DNA from: Daphnia carinata
Lineage: Eukaryota; Arthropoda; Branchiopoda; Diplostraca; Daphniidae
Assembly: GCF_022539665.2 (NCBI RefSeq)
Contig: NC_081337.1
Span: forward strand, 8,656,679-8,720,678
Length of the DNA stretch: 64,000 bases
Direction: 5' to 3'
The number at the start of each line of letters is the position of its first letter. The first letter of the stretch is position 1. The position numbers and the translations under genes are program-made. The notes under the pieces were generated by a model, which had not been told where the DNA came from, did no database searches, and saw nothing but the letters and a program-made list of their open reading frames with translations. This document shows positions 38,447 through 49,946 of this stretch, in pieces.

Positions 38447-40488
38447 ATGGACGTAACAATTAATGCTTCTCAACAGATTCGACTAAAACGTGCCACTGTT
38501 CCGGAAATTTACCGAAAAGCTGCTCGAATTTTAAAATCAGCAGAAGAGAGGAAAGGAAGTCTTAAAAATCTTATCTACTCGTCTGGTTTTCGTGTAAGTC
38601 AACCCTCTGGATGTGGGAGTATAGTTGTTGTTTAATTTCGAAATCACTTTAGGATGTCAAACCTCTTTATGCACTGGTGGCTGAGAGTTCTAAGCACCAG
38701 AATGAACTGGATGAGCTAATTAACAACACACCAGGGCTCCAAAATGTGCAACCTTTTGATCCTCATTTGGCTAGGATTCTCATCACAGAGTTGATTTGGG
38801 GGAAAGGTTATTTAAAACCGGAAAATGCTCGAGCCATCAGGATAATTCTAGAATTAGAAAGTGAACTCAGGCAGACATTAGACAGCCGAAATTCCCAAGA
38901 GGAAATTGACTCTGTGCAACAAATTTCAGGTAGGTTAACCAAATCTCTCTTTTCTATTTTCAGTCGTGAAATATGGAGCCTAACACAAACAAAGGATTTT
39001 ACCAGACGGAGTACCACAACTCATCTTCTGCCCTATGCACCTTGTTCCTCTTCAGTGTTGCAATGTTTTCCCTACCTATAGCTTCCTATTTTGCCACAAT
39101 TTATCTTTTAGATAAATATTTTGGCATCCCATCATCAGAGAGTTATATCTATGCTGTTGTGGTGGCCATCATAATGGTTCAGTTGATCATAGCAGCATAC
39201 ATATATAAAGCATTCCAAGATGATAAACCTCCAAAACAAGATTAAAATCTTTGCCATGTTCATTTTCACAATACAATTTCTGGGAAAGGAAACAATTTTC
39301 TTATCCTTTTATTTCAGTTCCGCGTTATGTACGTGTCAACACGCTGGTTTCCACTACCGAAAAAGTCTGCAACCAGTTGACTGGAGAAGGATGGAAACAA
39401 GTTCGTTCAAAAAAAAGGTCTGGTTACGAAGGTTTCATCGAGCGAGTTAAAAGCCTCGGTGAAAATGAATTTATCTTGGATTTTCATCTGGATTTCCTGC
39501 TGGTTTTCCCATCTACTGCACAGTTTTATAATCACAACCTGTTGAAAAGTGGAGCCATTCTTTTGCAGGATAAAGTATGTCTATAAAAAAAGTGAATTGC
39601 TTCCAATTATCATTTTATTCGAATTCCAAAGGCAAGCTGTATGTCAGCAGTCGCGTTAAAATGCAACCCATTTTACGGCAAGATGATCGACGCCTGTTCC
39701 GCGCCTGGAATGAAAACTTCTCTATTAGCTGCCTTATCCAATAACCAAAGGTATTCAAATGATACTTTTCTTTTTGCTTTCCTAATAATATTAATCGTCG
39801 TTCTGTAACCATAGTCCCATCATTGCGATCGAACGAAACGGAAAACGATGCAAAACTCTGCGGCAGACCATATCAAATACCCACGCATCAAAGGTAACAG
39901 TTCAACAAGCTGATTTTCTTACCATTAATCCGTCTGATTATCAAGACGTGAAATACATCCTTGTGGATCCATCTTGTTCCGGAACAGGTAAGATTTCACT
40001 ACAAAGGTGGGTGGCACAGCACGGATGAGACATTTCCATTTTGTTAGCAGGGATTGTCAGTCGTTTGGGTCCAAAACGGAAATCGGAAAACAGGGACACT
40101 TTGGAACTTCGTCTGAAACGCTTAAGCTCATTGCAGTCACGGTTGGTGGAGCATGCGGCCACGTTCCCTTCAGTTGAACGCATTGTAATAATATTTATTC
40201 ATTTTCATAAGATTACCACCTCCATTTTTTTTTCATTTCTATATTTACTAGGTGTATTCCACTTGTTCGATCTACGAAGAAGAAAACGAAGCTGTTGTGA
40301 GGCAAATTCTGACAAAAATTGGACAATCATTTCAATTAGAAGAAGCATTGCCTTGGTGGCCGAGACGAGGAACGAACCGTTACGATAATTCTCCTGATGA
40401 CATAATAGGCATTAAATGTGTTCGAGCCGAAGCTGATAAGGACTTAACAAATGGCTTTTTTATCGCTCTTTTTGTGCGGAGAATTTAA
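38447..40488 (+). CDS. NSUN5: NSUN5, large-subunit rRNA cytosine-C5 methyltransferase
   Basis: NSUN5 (yeast Rcm1) methylates one cytosine of large-subunit rRNA near the peptidyl-transferase region. Seven exons, 38447-38593, 38653-38929, 39318-39574, 39632-39750, 39815-39987, 40051-40184 and 40252-40488, join in phase to 447 residues. Motifs: VPRYVRVNTL, the SAM-binding IDACSAPGMKTS, the motif IV catalytic-Cys region VDPSCSGTG, and the motif VI second Cys in VYSTCSIYEEENE. It ends SGFF-like NGFFIALFVRRI. Intron 2 (38930-39317) is longer than the rest because it contains VMA21. Confidence 0.95.
38973..39245 (+). CDS. VMA21: VMA21, V-ATPase assembly factor, nested in NSUN5 intron 2
   Basis: VMA21 is a small ER protein that chaperones assembly of the V-ATPase Vo sector. 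The intronless frame codes for 90 residues (human 101). It has two hydrophobic helices, around LFLFSVAMFSLPIASYFATI and YIYAVVVAIIMVQLIIAAYI, separated by a short loop with GIPSSESY, and a charged tail ending PPKQD, like the human carboxyl end (GKQD). The start has a good context (A at -3, G at +4). It lies on the same strand inside an NSUN5 intron. A pyrimidine-rich acceptor (TTTTCTATTTTCAG) ends at 38963, 9 bases before the ATG, so its mRNA may be made by alternative splicing from NSUN5 exons. Confidence 0.9.
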   Translation: MEPNTNKGFYQTEYHNSSSALCTLFLFSVAMFSLPIASYFATIYLLDKYFGIPSSESYIYAVVVAIIMVQLIIAAYIYKAFQDDKPPKQD

Positions 40489-41092
40489 GCTGGAAAACTT
40501 GAGATTTTTGTATGCTTTGAGAAGAACTCTTTGTTCTTATGAGTAAAATAATAAGTTGGCATTGATTTTTAAAAATACAGTCAGTGTTCTCATGTCTTTA
40601 TGAATCGTCAGTCTTTCGAAATGTTGTTATTCGTTTTCATTCGTATTGTTGATTATTAAAGTAGACTACGATCTGTCACGTAGCAATTAAAGATAGGACT
40701 GTTATGGAATTTTTTATTTTTTCTGTCGGCTTTTTTAGGACACGCATTTTTAATCGAATATGCAAGCTTTTACGTTTATTTGCATGTTTTTTTTTTACAA
40801 CCTTAAACAGCACCAAAAACTTGACTTCCAAAATGGTTCAGATAACTTCGGAAATTATAGTTCCTCATATTCAGCCCTATTCGTCCTCTAGTATAAACTG
40901 CATTTCTGTCTAAAAATTCAAAATCAAAATCCGGTGAAGAATAAAGTGAAAACAAAACTTTTCGTCTGGTATGTAGCGCCTGTTGCCAGGCAACGGCGTG
41001 CCAAACTATACCGAGGTCGTCTCTGATACATCCAAGTTATATATCTCATGGTTGTTATTTAGTTTATATTCCTACTCATCGAGCAACAGTCG
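40489..41092. other. Intergenic
   Basis: Between NSUN5 and IP6K on the same strand. Holds the NSUN5 3' untranslated region and the IP6K promoter. An open frame at 40704-40913 lacks support. Confidence 0.5.
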
Positions 41093-42507
41093 ATGGATTC
41101 TCCCAGTCGAAATGAGGAGCCTAAACTTCCTCCTCAGGTGTCCCTCAAGGTAAGATTTCAGTTGTCCATCAATAGTAAAAAATCAACACTTATTTGGTAC
41201 TGAATGGTGGACAACAGCTGGAGCCGTTCGTGCATCAAGTCGGCGGCCACTCTTCTATGCTCTGCCTCGATGAAGCTACAGTCTGCAAGCCGCTTCTTGT
41301 CAAGGAGAAAGCTTTCTATGAAAATTTGCCAGAAATTCTTGTTCCATTTACTGCCCAGTACCGTGGAACAATCCAGGTGACTTGCAACGAGGATGCTGGT
41401 GGCTACCTCACCCTAACTACCTTTCCTCCTGCAGGCTATATTGCATATGAAGGAACTATGCCAGTGAAACATAGGTACAAAATACTTTTTATAGTTAATG
41501 ATTAAATTTATTCTTGAATTTGTATAAGTAGAATAAAATGGCATCATGGGATATGCATTGATATTGAGTGTGTGGAGACATCCAGTGATGAAGATATTTT
41601 CGAAGATGATACCAGCATGACACCTGTAAGTTCTTCACCATGTGTGGAGCATTCTATCGAAAGAAGGCCAAGTCATAGTCACAACCCTTGGATTCTGCAC
41701 TGCCACAGAGGACACATAGCCAAAATGCTTGGGCTAGACGTGGACGCCATCCACTCCCAACAGAGTCACTCCCCGTGCCATTTCGAAAACTTACCGTCCT
41801 TTGAGTTCCTTCTCCTCGAGAACCTCACGTGGAGGTAATTAGCTTATAGCCACAATTTCTTTTCATGATTAAGATCTTCATTGGCGTTTGGCAGGCGGAA
41901 ACGACCTTGCGTCTTGGATGTTAAAATGGGTATTCGACAGTACGGCGATGACGCCCCTGAGTCAAAACGTCGCAGTCAGAGTCTGAAAGTTGAAAATTCA
42001 ACTTCAGGATCTTTGGGCATTCGCCTGTGTGGCATGCAAGTCTTTCAGGTATATTCATATCCAAATTATCAGGTGTCCTTTTAAAGTTAAATTTTCCTTT
42101 TCTCGTTTTAAATGAAGGTTTCGACCAACAAGTATTTGTGCCGAAACAAATATTATGGTAGATCATTGACAGACGATGGGCTTCGCCGTTCTTTGACGCA
42201 ATTTTTCCATAACGGCGAGCGTCTGCGAACCGACATCTTTCTGCCTCTACTGGATCGCCTCAGCAGGTTGTTGGCCGTTATAAACCAGCTGGACTCCTAT
42301 CGGTTCTTCACCAGTTCCTTGCTGGTCATCTACGACGGCCTGGATGACCAACCGAGTGAAATTGACGTACGTGTTATTGATTTCGCACACGCGACACACC
42401 GAGACATGGCGGCCGAGTCCCAGACGTACACAGGGCCGGATGACGGTTTCATCTTTGGATTGAAAAGTCTCATCGAACTGATTGAAGAACTCTCGAAAAA
42501 GGAGTGA
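41093..42507 (+). CDS. IP6K: Inositol hexakisphosphate kinase
   Basis: IP6K phosphorylates InsP6 to the pyrophosphate 5-InsP7, a regulator of energy and phosphate balance. Exons 41093-41149, 41218-41474, 41532-41834, 41895-42048 and 42118-42507 join in phase to 386 residues. Motifs: [14 protein letters not shown] at the start, PFTAQYRGT, the inositol-binding PxxxDxKxG as [37 protein letters not shown], and the catalytic metal site RVIDFAHAT followed by [13 protein letters not shown]. Size and the VGGH motif favour IP6K over IPMK or IP3K; which vertebrate paralogue it resembles cannot be told. Confidence 0.95.
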
Positions 42508-45500
42508 AGAAAAAAAGAAGCAAACGAAACAAGATACAACCGATGGATGTAAAAGGAAAAGAAAATGGGTGCTTCCAGTTATAGTTATGTAAACCGGTTT
42601 CACCTGCTTCGTCTTACAGCCACCACCAGTCCGCACGTCATTTGATCCGTTCTTTTGACTCAGCCAGTTCTGCACGCTTCGGCTGACGGGATATCGGGGG
42701 AATTATGTTTTTAAGAAATGCTAGTCTGCTTCTTTTTTGTTATTATTATTATTCCTTTCCTCCGATATTCCTTGCTTTTATGTCTAATCTTCTTCTCTCC
42801 AATATAGGCCATGGGAGATTGCTCTTTTTTGTCACAGAGCCAAACGAAAAATAAGGGAGCTGGAAGAGGAAAAGGTCAATCGTTGTTTGTTTTTCATCAT
42901 CATTCCACTTGTTTTAGTGAGTAGATGAAATTGCTTTGCCGTGGCGACATTTGGAAAAGAACAAAACAAATAAAACATTAGCCAAATTTTTCTCATTGGA
43001 CCGGTGATGAGTTATAAAATTTAAAAAAATTGCTTCGTGTTAAATTGGGAAAGTAAATAACAAAAAACAAAACAAAAAAACATGAAACACCAACGCTTAC
43101 ATATTCGCTAAAAAAGTCTTTACTGAAAACCGATATCGTTACAGTAATGTTGCAGCCCTGGTTTATAAAAAAAAGAACTTAAACCAGAAATTGAATACAT
43201 TGTTTTCTTTTCACTTGGTGTTTCCATTTGTTGCTCTTCCGATGCCTCTATATTTCCCTTTTCTTTTTTATTTTCCCATTTATTTTTAGTTGAACTTGCG
43301 TACACAGAAAGTAACTGTATAGTTTGGGCGATGTGGTTATATCCTCGTAAATTCGACATTAGGAACCGGCGCCATTGTTGGACGAAGAGTCGAATGTAAT
43401 AAGAAAGGGTTCATACAATTGAAAGACGAAAATAATAATGATTATGATAATCACCGCCAGTGCCACTCCGTTACAAACGTATTTCACGATTCGACGAGTA
43501 CTGTATACGCACACAAGTTCTCGCGTTCGGGAGTAGACCGCAGGGCGATTAGACAGAAAAGGCGTGCAACGGTACTGCGTCATTTGGCATCCCATTTCGG
43601 AAACCGTATACAAACCGCATTTTCTCTGTTCGTGTTGTCTATATACAGTTCTTATGTTATGACTTGGGTTTTATGCACTTTTAAATACGGATACCGTCTG
43701 GAAGAGCTACTTCCGCTACCTTTCCCTGATCGATCATTAATTAGATGGGACGGGGGAAACGGATATCGGGCTGCCCTCGAGCTCTAAAAGATCGTCGGTC
43801 ATTGAAAAATATCCAGTGCCGCAAGAATGCCATCATCTTCCGTATCGTGACTGTGTTAGTCACGCCAATCGTCATACTCGGTTACGCAATGAATATGAAG
43901 ACCGACTGTAAAATGAATTGTAGAACGATGGATAACTTGTCTTGACTGTTTTTCTTTTTCTTCACGCTCCTGAATGCGGAGTTAGGAGGAATGACTCCGG
44001 AAACCAACGTTTCCGTCTGGATCTATTGAGGGGAAAAAAAAGATGTCTGTTGAACTGATCGTCCGCGCGTGACGTGAAACAAGCGAAACGGAATTGGCAA
44101 AAGAAAAAGTCTATAACATTTTTTGGGAAGCAATGTTGGCATTAGCAGTGAGTAATTTTCTTTCGTTTCAGGATGATATCTTTTTTTGGACATAAATAAA
44201 TAACAACATGAGAAATACTGACAAAACATCAAGTACGCAGCGGCAATCAACCCATTTCTGTTGCTTGAACTAATGAAATACTTTGAATGCTTGTCCATAT
44301 GTTAGAACTATTTACAAACGCGTCACCACACAGATACAGGTTAACTGTTCTTGTTAATGTGACAGGTGGGCTTAATGAACAACACTTGTAAATTACGCGT
44401 ATTGGACTGTGAACAAATATGGCAACAAACTTCCTTCTAAAAACAAAAGAGGCATAGTTTTTATCTTTGCTTCCTACTTCCGTAATAAAAATAATTTTTA
44501 TTTAAACCCAAAGAATAGTAGTCCGTGTTTAGAGTGCAAGGTCAACGAACTGACCGGTGTGTATGTTACGTGAAAAATAACACGTCCCAGGGCCGAAAAA
44601 ACCCAAAGGAGAATAGTAAATTAATTTTTTTAGTTTTTTTTGTCTCTCTACACATTAACACAGAACAAGTTTCTTAAACTTTTGGTACACTGGCCTATAT
44701 CTCTCTACGTCCTGAAGAAGAAAAACCAGACTATTACATGCATAGACGACGCATATGTGCATACACACTGTCATTCAGATTAATGACACGGGCATTGGGA
44801 AACACAATAAAACCTCAAAAACCACCCCTCAATATTTTCTGTTCCTCTTTTTCTGTGATTGCTTATCCTCAAGCACAATTGTTTCCATCATTTCTCTTTG
44901 ATGACAGAAACTATATTCGTCCCGATTGTTGGCCCTCAACAGAAAGCCGCAAACAAATGTATAATACTCTTTCTAAGTCTGAAATTTTGGTTAGATTGCG
45001 TTAGAACAACCTGGCGTTTTTGCTACATCAGTATGATTCTACAAGAGCTAGCAAAATATCTCAGTGCTATAGTTTTCTTTTCCTGTTTTCCAAGAGAAAA
45101 TAGAAATGAGAAAGAATCAAATTGTCGAATCAAATGCACTGATTTGGTTAAAATGCAGAAACTCGTTCAGGTCTAGTGAAACAATGAACCCCGTGAGCGA
45201 CACTCCCGAATTTCTATAACAGACAAATCATTTTTGTTGAGTGAAAGTCGTACAGGTCGTGAGTATGGTAGCATATCCTGACATGTAGTTGTTATCTCAT
45301 CTGCGTCAATAGAACAAGAAAAAGTAGAGAAAGAAAAAAAGATTCATTTTCTCTTCCGGAGGGCATCGGCAACTAAAAAATATGTTTTATCTATTGTTTC
45401 ATCTGCATTTTCACCTGTGGTTGAACACTTGAGGCAGGGACTTGATCTCTTCTTCGTGAGTTTGAAAACGAAAATTTTTCGACATTGTATTGTAGTAGGA

Positions 45501-48500
45501 GCAACCCTAATGACGCTTCTTATTCTCGGATGAAATACAAAAAAAAGGTAGACGTAAATGATGTAGAGAGGGCGAGAAAGAGAAACGAACGAACGCGCCC
45601 AACTTTCACGAAACATCCGTCTCGTTCTTGTTTTCTTTTTCCTTTCACGTTCGTAGCCTAAACGCACCTTTCACCCTATACACTACGTTTGCGTGTCTTA
45701 TTATTTGTAATTAGCGAGACGGTTACTTATGCTTGTAAATTCAACAGCGAAAGGAAAGGCGGAGGAGAAAGCGATTTCCGTGATTAATGTTTTCCTGAAC
45801 TGTTTCTTTCAACGTTGAAAAGTTCGCCTTTTCTTTGTGCGTGCAACCAGACGCTTATTCGGGAGTGCATTTTCAAAATCCCAGTTTCACTATTATTTTG
45901 CCCCGAAATTGATTTTTTTCAACGTCAATTTCACGTTAAAAGAAGGAACATAGTAAAAAGATAACTCGTATAAAAATACAAGAGATGTTGAGAGGAATAT
46001 CAAGCTTTAATGTCCCTTTGTCAAAAGATAGGGAATGATATATAAAAAGCTCTAATAGCATTTCATGCAGGCCGCTCCGTAATATCACAAAAAACAGGAT
46101 CCGGACAGAGCAGAACATCAACTATATTCGAAAAAGCTAAAGTAGGTTGTGAGTTGACAGGGTCAAAATAAAAATTTAAACAGAAAACATTAAAAGAGAA
46201 ACGCTCTTCCTACTCCACCTCTTCTTTTCACGCTAACGGCGGCCGGTCAGAAAAATCGTGCACGGCCGCTATATGTTTGTTAAAACGCATTTTCTAAAAG
46301 GAACATTCTGCACATGAAATATTTCCGCTGTACCGTTTGAAGAACATTTCACATCGTTTTTATCAAAAAAAAAAAGGAGAAGAAGACAAAGAGATAAATA
46401 AAGGGACGTCTCAAAGATACATATCACCTTGGCCGTATAAGGTGCTGTGAGGTAGTGGAACGGGCCCAAGACGCCGCGTATCCACCGTATTCATTTAAAG
46501 CTCGCAGACGAAGCGTACGGGAGAGAGATGGACGCTGCTGCAGTCCCGTTAGTTCCTTTATTCAAGGCTTGGATCACGATAGAACTCGGACGCACATGAA
46601 ACATTAACAAAGGGATTGAGGGGGAGAAGAAGAGGAAGAAAAAGGTTAAATTCAATAGAACGTTGTCCGTCTCCATGGTCGGTAATGACCCACACCTGCG
46701 GCTTTGAATCCACATTTCCGCATGCACATGTACGTTTTTTTATATCATTTTGCTAGCTGATTGTTGACCCTTACCAGGTGACCTGATGACCTTGGTATAC
46801 AACAATAATCGGAAACATAAACTTTGTAATAAAAAATCCCGAAATATCGAAGGTCTCGTTTATGCGTGTACAGTGAATATAAAAAAAGAATAACATAGTT
46901 TAGCTACATTTCTATACACTAGAATTGGAATCTACTTTTTGGAAAGGTCATTTTCTAATGCCAGGAATCGATGCTCTTGTTGCTGGCTTCTGGTTGTTTC
47001 TAGACGCAAAAGTCAGAGATCGCTGGATTCGAAAAGAACTTGACTACCGGGTTTACTGTTAGTTTCAAGATCAATTTGGAATTCAGATATAAAAAACAAA
47101 AACGAGGTTTCAAAAACAAAAACAAACGAAAAATATTTGACAACAGTTGCAAGAATGCAAACTGCATGTTAATCTAATCATTGGGTTATTACTCCCCTTT
47201 TCTGAAGATCCGGTTTTCTTTGCCAAAAAAGCGTCCCCTTTTTCGGCTGGGACGCCAAATTGGAAAACGAAAAAAAAAAATATTTCGGTGTAAATTTTCG
47301 TGCCGTATTCAATTTCACGTTTTCTGTTGGTGTGGGAGTGCCCGAAAAAATCCGTTTGAATTGCGGCTGGTTTCACGTAGGAAACGACAGCGTCATCGAT
47401 GTGGGTTATCGGTGGGTCTTCACCTAAATTGCGCAGAAAAGATTGCTATTATTTAAGGTCTTTCTTTCTTCTCATACTGACAAAACTCTGAAAACTCTTT
47501 TAAGGATAAGAAGAAGTTAATGAAAGAAAGAAAGAAGAAGAAGAAGTAAAGAAAGAGAGAGAGAGACCTGGCCGGAGTTGAGAATGTGGGTCACAGTCCT
47601 TCTTGCGGGCAGGTTTCCCTCCTCTTTGTTCGAAAAAAACCCCACCTCTTCGCTCTTGTCTCCCGCCCTTAACCGAAACGCGCAACACACACACACAAAA
47701 CCTCACGCGTTCCCGTCATCCCGTTGCGGGCATAAATACCTGCGGACGGCGTCGATTGCCGGTCATACCTCAGACAGGAGCAGCAAAAGCCAGTGCTGCA
47801 CAAGATAAGCGAAAACAAAAAAAAAAACAAAACTTGTTGATTTTTTGAAGACACTTCAAATTTCACGATCAAAGGTATTTAATCATTTTTCTAAATTTTT
47901 CCACTGGTTTTATTCGTAACATATTTTTGAATAGCTAATCTAAATTTTACGTTTGTTCTATTTTTGCCATGTTTTCGTAACACAAGTAAATTTGCTTTCA
48001 AATTCGAACTCTAAAATGTTGATGTGATTGAAACCTCGTAGTATTTTCCAGTTTGGTTCTTCCTGTAATTGTAGGAAAGAAAATTTCCGATACGCATCAA
48101 AACGAGCGAGTTGGGGTTGTTTTGCACAAAGTTCATTGACATTAGATGACATGACCGATGAAGCAGGTGGAGGGGAGGTCCTGTTTTTCTTTGTGGGTCA
48201 AGAGTTAAAGGCTCTCTCTGTCTTTCATCTTCCTTTGCCCTTCTTATTCATCTCCCGAGGCAAAAGAGGAGGTGAGACAGGTATACGTACACCCGGATAT
48301 TCGTTCTGCGCCATCCGTTACGGTTCATTGAACTCTCGACCTCGACCTCTAAAAACATACACCTTCCATTAAGTTACCTTCTCATTTGGCATAGGCTTTG
48401 TGCAGGTAAAGGGGGAGGGATGAGTTTTCCGTCTACCGGCGGACGCTCGCCTATGTCGCTCACTTCAGCTTCGATCGCAACCCAATTCGAACCGTTTTTT

Positions 48501-48548
48501 CCACTGCTGTCCTGATTTGATAGAATCACGTTTATTCTTATTCGCAGA
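42508..48548. other. Large gene-poor region
   Basis: Six kilobases without a gene I can support. It starts with the IP6K 3' untranslated region. A minus-strand frame at 43359-43613 (84 codons) has one strong hydrophobic helix and several cysteines, but no splice partners I can see. A TATA-like promoter near 47732 and a 5' untranslated exon ending at 47874 (CAAAG|GTATTT) fit the lectin gene at 48549. The rest is A+T-rich, with no RNA gene or transposon recognised. Confidence 0.5.
47732..47768 (+). promoter_or_regulatory. Possible core promoter of C-type lectin gene
   Basis: ATAAATA at 47732-47738 resembles a TATA box; TCATAC at about 47763-47768 resembles an arthropod initiator, about 30 bases downstream. 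A donor at 47874|47875 and an acceptor ending at 48547, one base before the lectin start codon, would make a 5' untranslated exon. Motif-based inference. Confidence 0.35.
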
Positions 48549-49436
48549 ATGTTGCTGCAGACATTGTTCATGATCGTTTGCGGCTTGACTGCCGTCACTG
48601 CCCAGCGAGTCCTGGCCCTGCCCGACCCCAAGTCCTGTGCCAAACGTGAGTTACTCATTTCCCGTGTCCACGTTCGAATTTTTAAAAAACATGATCGATT
48701 TAATAGGTGTGAAACACGCCCTGTGGACGGATCCCCTTGGAAACACCCACAACTACTTCTTCAGCTGGCTGCACCCGGCTACCTCCTCCTTGGAAGTCGA
48801 CTGGCTCGACGCCCGTAACGTCTGCCGTCGCCACTGCATGGACGCCGTCAGCCTCGAGACCCTCCAGGAGAACGAATTCATCAAGCAGCAGTTGGCTCGC
48901 TGTAAGTACTTTTTTTTATCACACTATCTATACAATTTCATTTCATCCTAAAAAATTTGTTCATTCACCAGATGGCGTCAAGTTCATCTGGACCAGCGGC
49001 CGCAAATGCGACTTCGACGGATGCAACCGCGCTGACTTGCAGCCAACCATCGTTAACGGATGGTTCTGGTCCGGCTCTGAGGCCAAGATTCCTCCCACTG
49101 ACCAGCGCGCTCTTGGAGACTGGTCCAACACCGGTGGTGATGGTCGCCCGCAACCCGACAACCGCGAAGACGATGTAAGCATCCGCCCTTATTCTTAAAA
49201 CACGCTGTTAATCTGATCACATTGTCCACACCTGTCCAAAAATTTGAACCTCCTCTTTTTTTCTAAAAATGCCTTTACAGGAAGGTGAGCCTTGCTTGGC
49301 CATCTTGAACAACTTCTACAACGATGGCATCAAGTGGCACGACGTTGCTTGCAACCACGAGAAGCCCTTCATCTGCGAGGACAGCGAGCAGTTGCTCAAC
49401 TTTGTCCGCTCCCGCAACCCGGAGATCCCCCTCTAA
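48549..49436 (+). CDS. Secreted C-type lectin-domain protein
   Basis: Exons 48549-48645, 48707-48901, 48972-49174 and 49281-49436 join in phase to 216 residues. A signal peptide (MLLQTLFMIVCGLTAVTAQR) is followed by one C-type lectin domain: FSWLHPATSSLEVDWLDARN, CRRHCMDAVSLETLQENE, VKFIWTSGRKCDFD, WFWSGSEAKIPPTD, GDWSNTGGDGRPQPDN, CLAILNNFYNDGIKWHDVAC and KPFICE. In vertebrate lectins QPD is typical of galactose binding and the second calcium motif is WND; here they are QPD and WHD, so calcium and sugar binding are uncertain. Such secreted single-domain lectins are common in arthropods, often with roles in immunity or matrix. GC-rich coding sequence contrasts with the flanks and suggests high expression. 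Confidence 0.9.
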
Positions 49437-49946
49437 AGGAATGAACAACTTCTTGTTTGTTTGAATTTATTTTATTCTTTTTTTTTATAACAACTCGTTT
49501 TTTTCGAATAAGCATATAAGTTACGAAAAAAAAACTCATTCATTAATGGCCGTAATGCTGTGCAACGGTTCACATGGCGATGTACATACAGCCAGACCTT
49601 TTTGCAATCAATGTTCACGCACACACAAACATGTAGGAGTCTCTGATGACCCCAACCGTATTGCTGCTCTTCCCCTCTCTCTTTTTGTCCTCTACAGCAG
49701 GTTTCCCCATTTGAAAAAACCCCAGTTATTATTACACACACAAACACCACACTGACACCATACATGAAAAGAAAAAAGCATTCGCGTAACATTCTCTTAT
49801 GTCTCTTTTCGGCCACGCAATACATTCTTTTGTTATCTTATATAGCATCACCGATTTCTTGGTACGAAAAAAAAAAACAGAAAGAAATAGTAATAAGGAA
49901 AAAGAAATTTATTAGATTTGTTTTTTTCTGTGTTTACGTAGTGGCT
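49437..49946. other. Convergent 3' region, lectin and TUBGCP3
   Basis: Between the stop codons of two convergent genes. T-rich and A-rich runs and short CA tracts; no coding frame with support. Confidence 0.5.

Noticed and set aside
46427-46490. Minus-strand exon-like block ending in a possible donor (GGCCAAG|GTGATA).
   Set aside because: Open in several frames, no neighbouring exon and no recognisable product.
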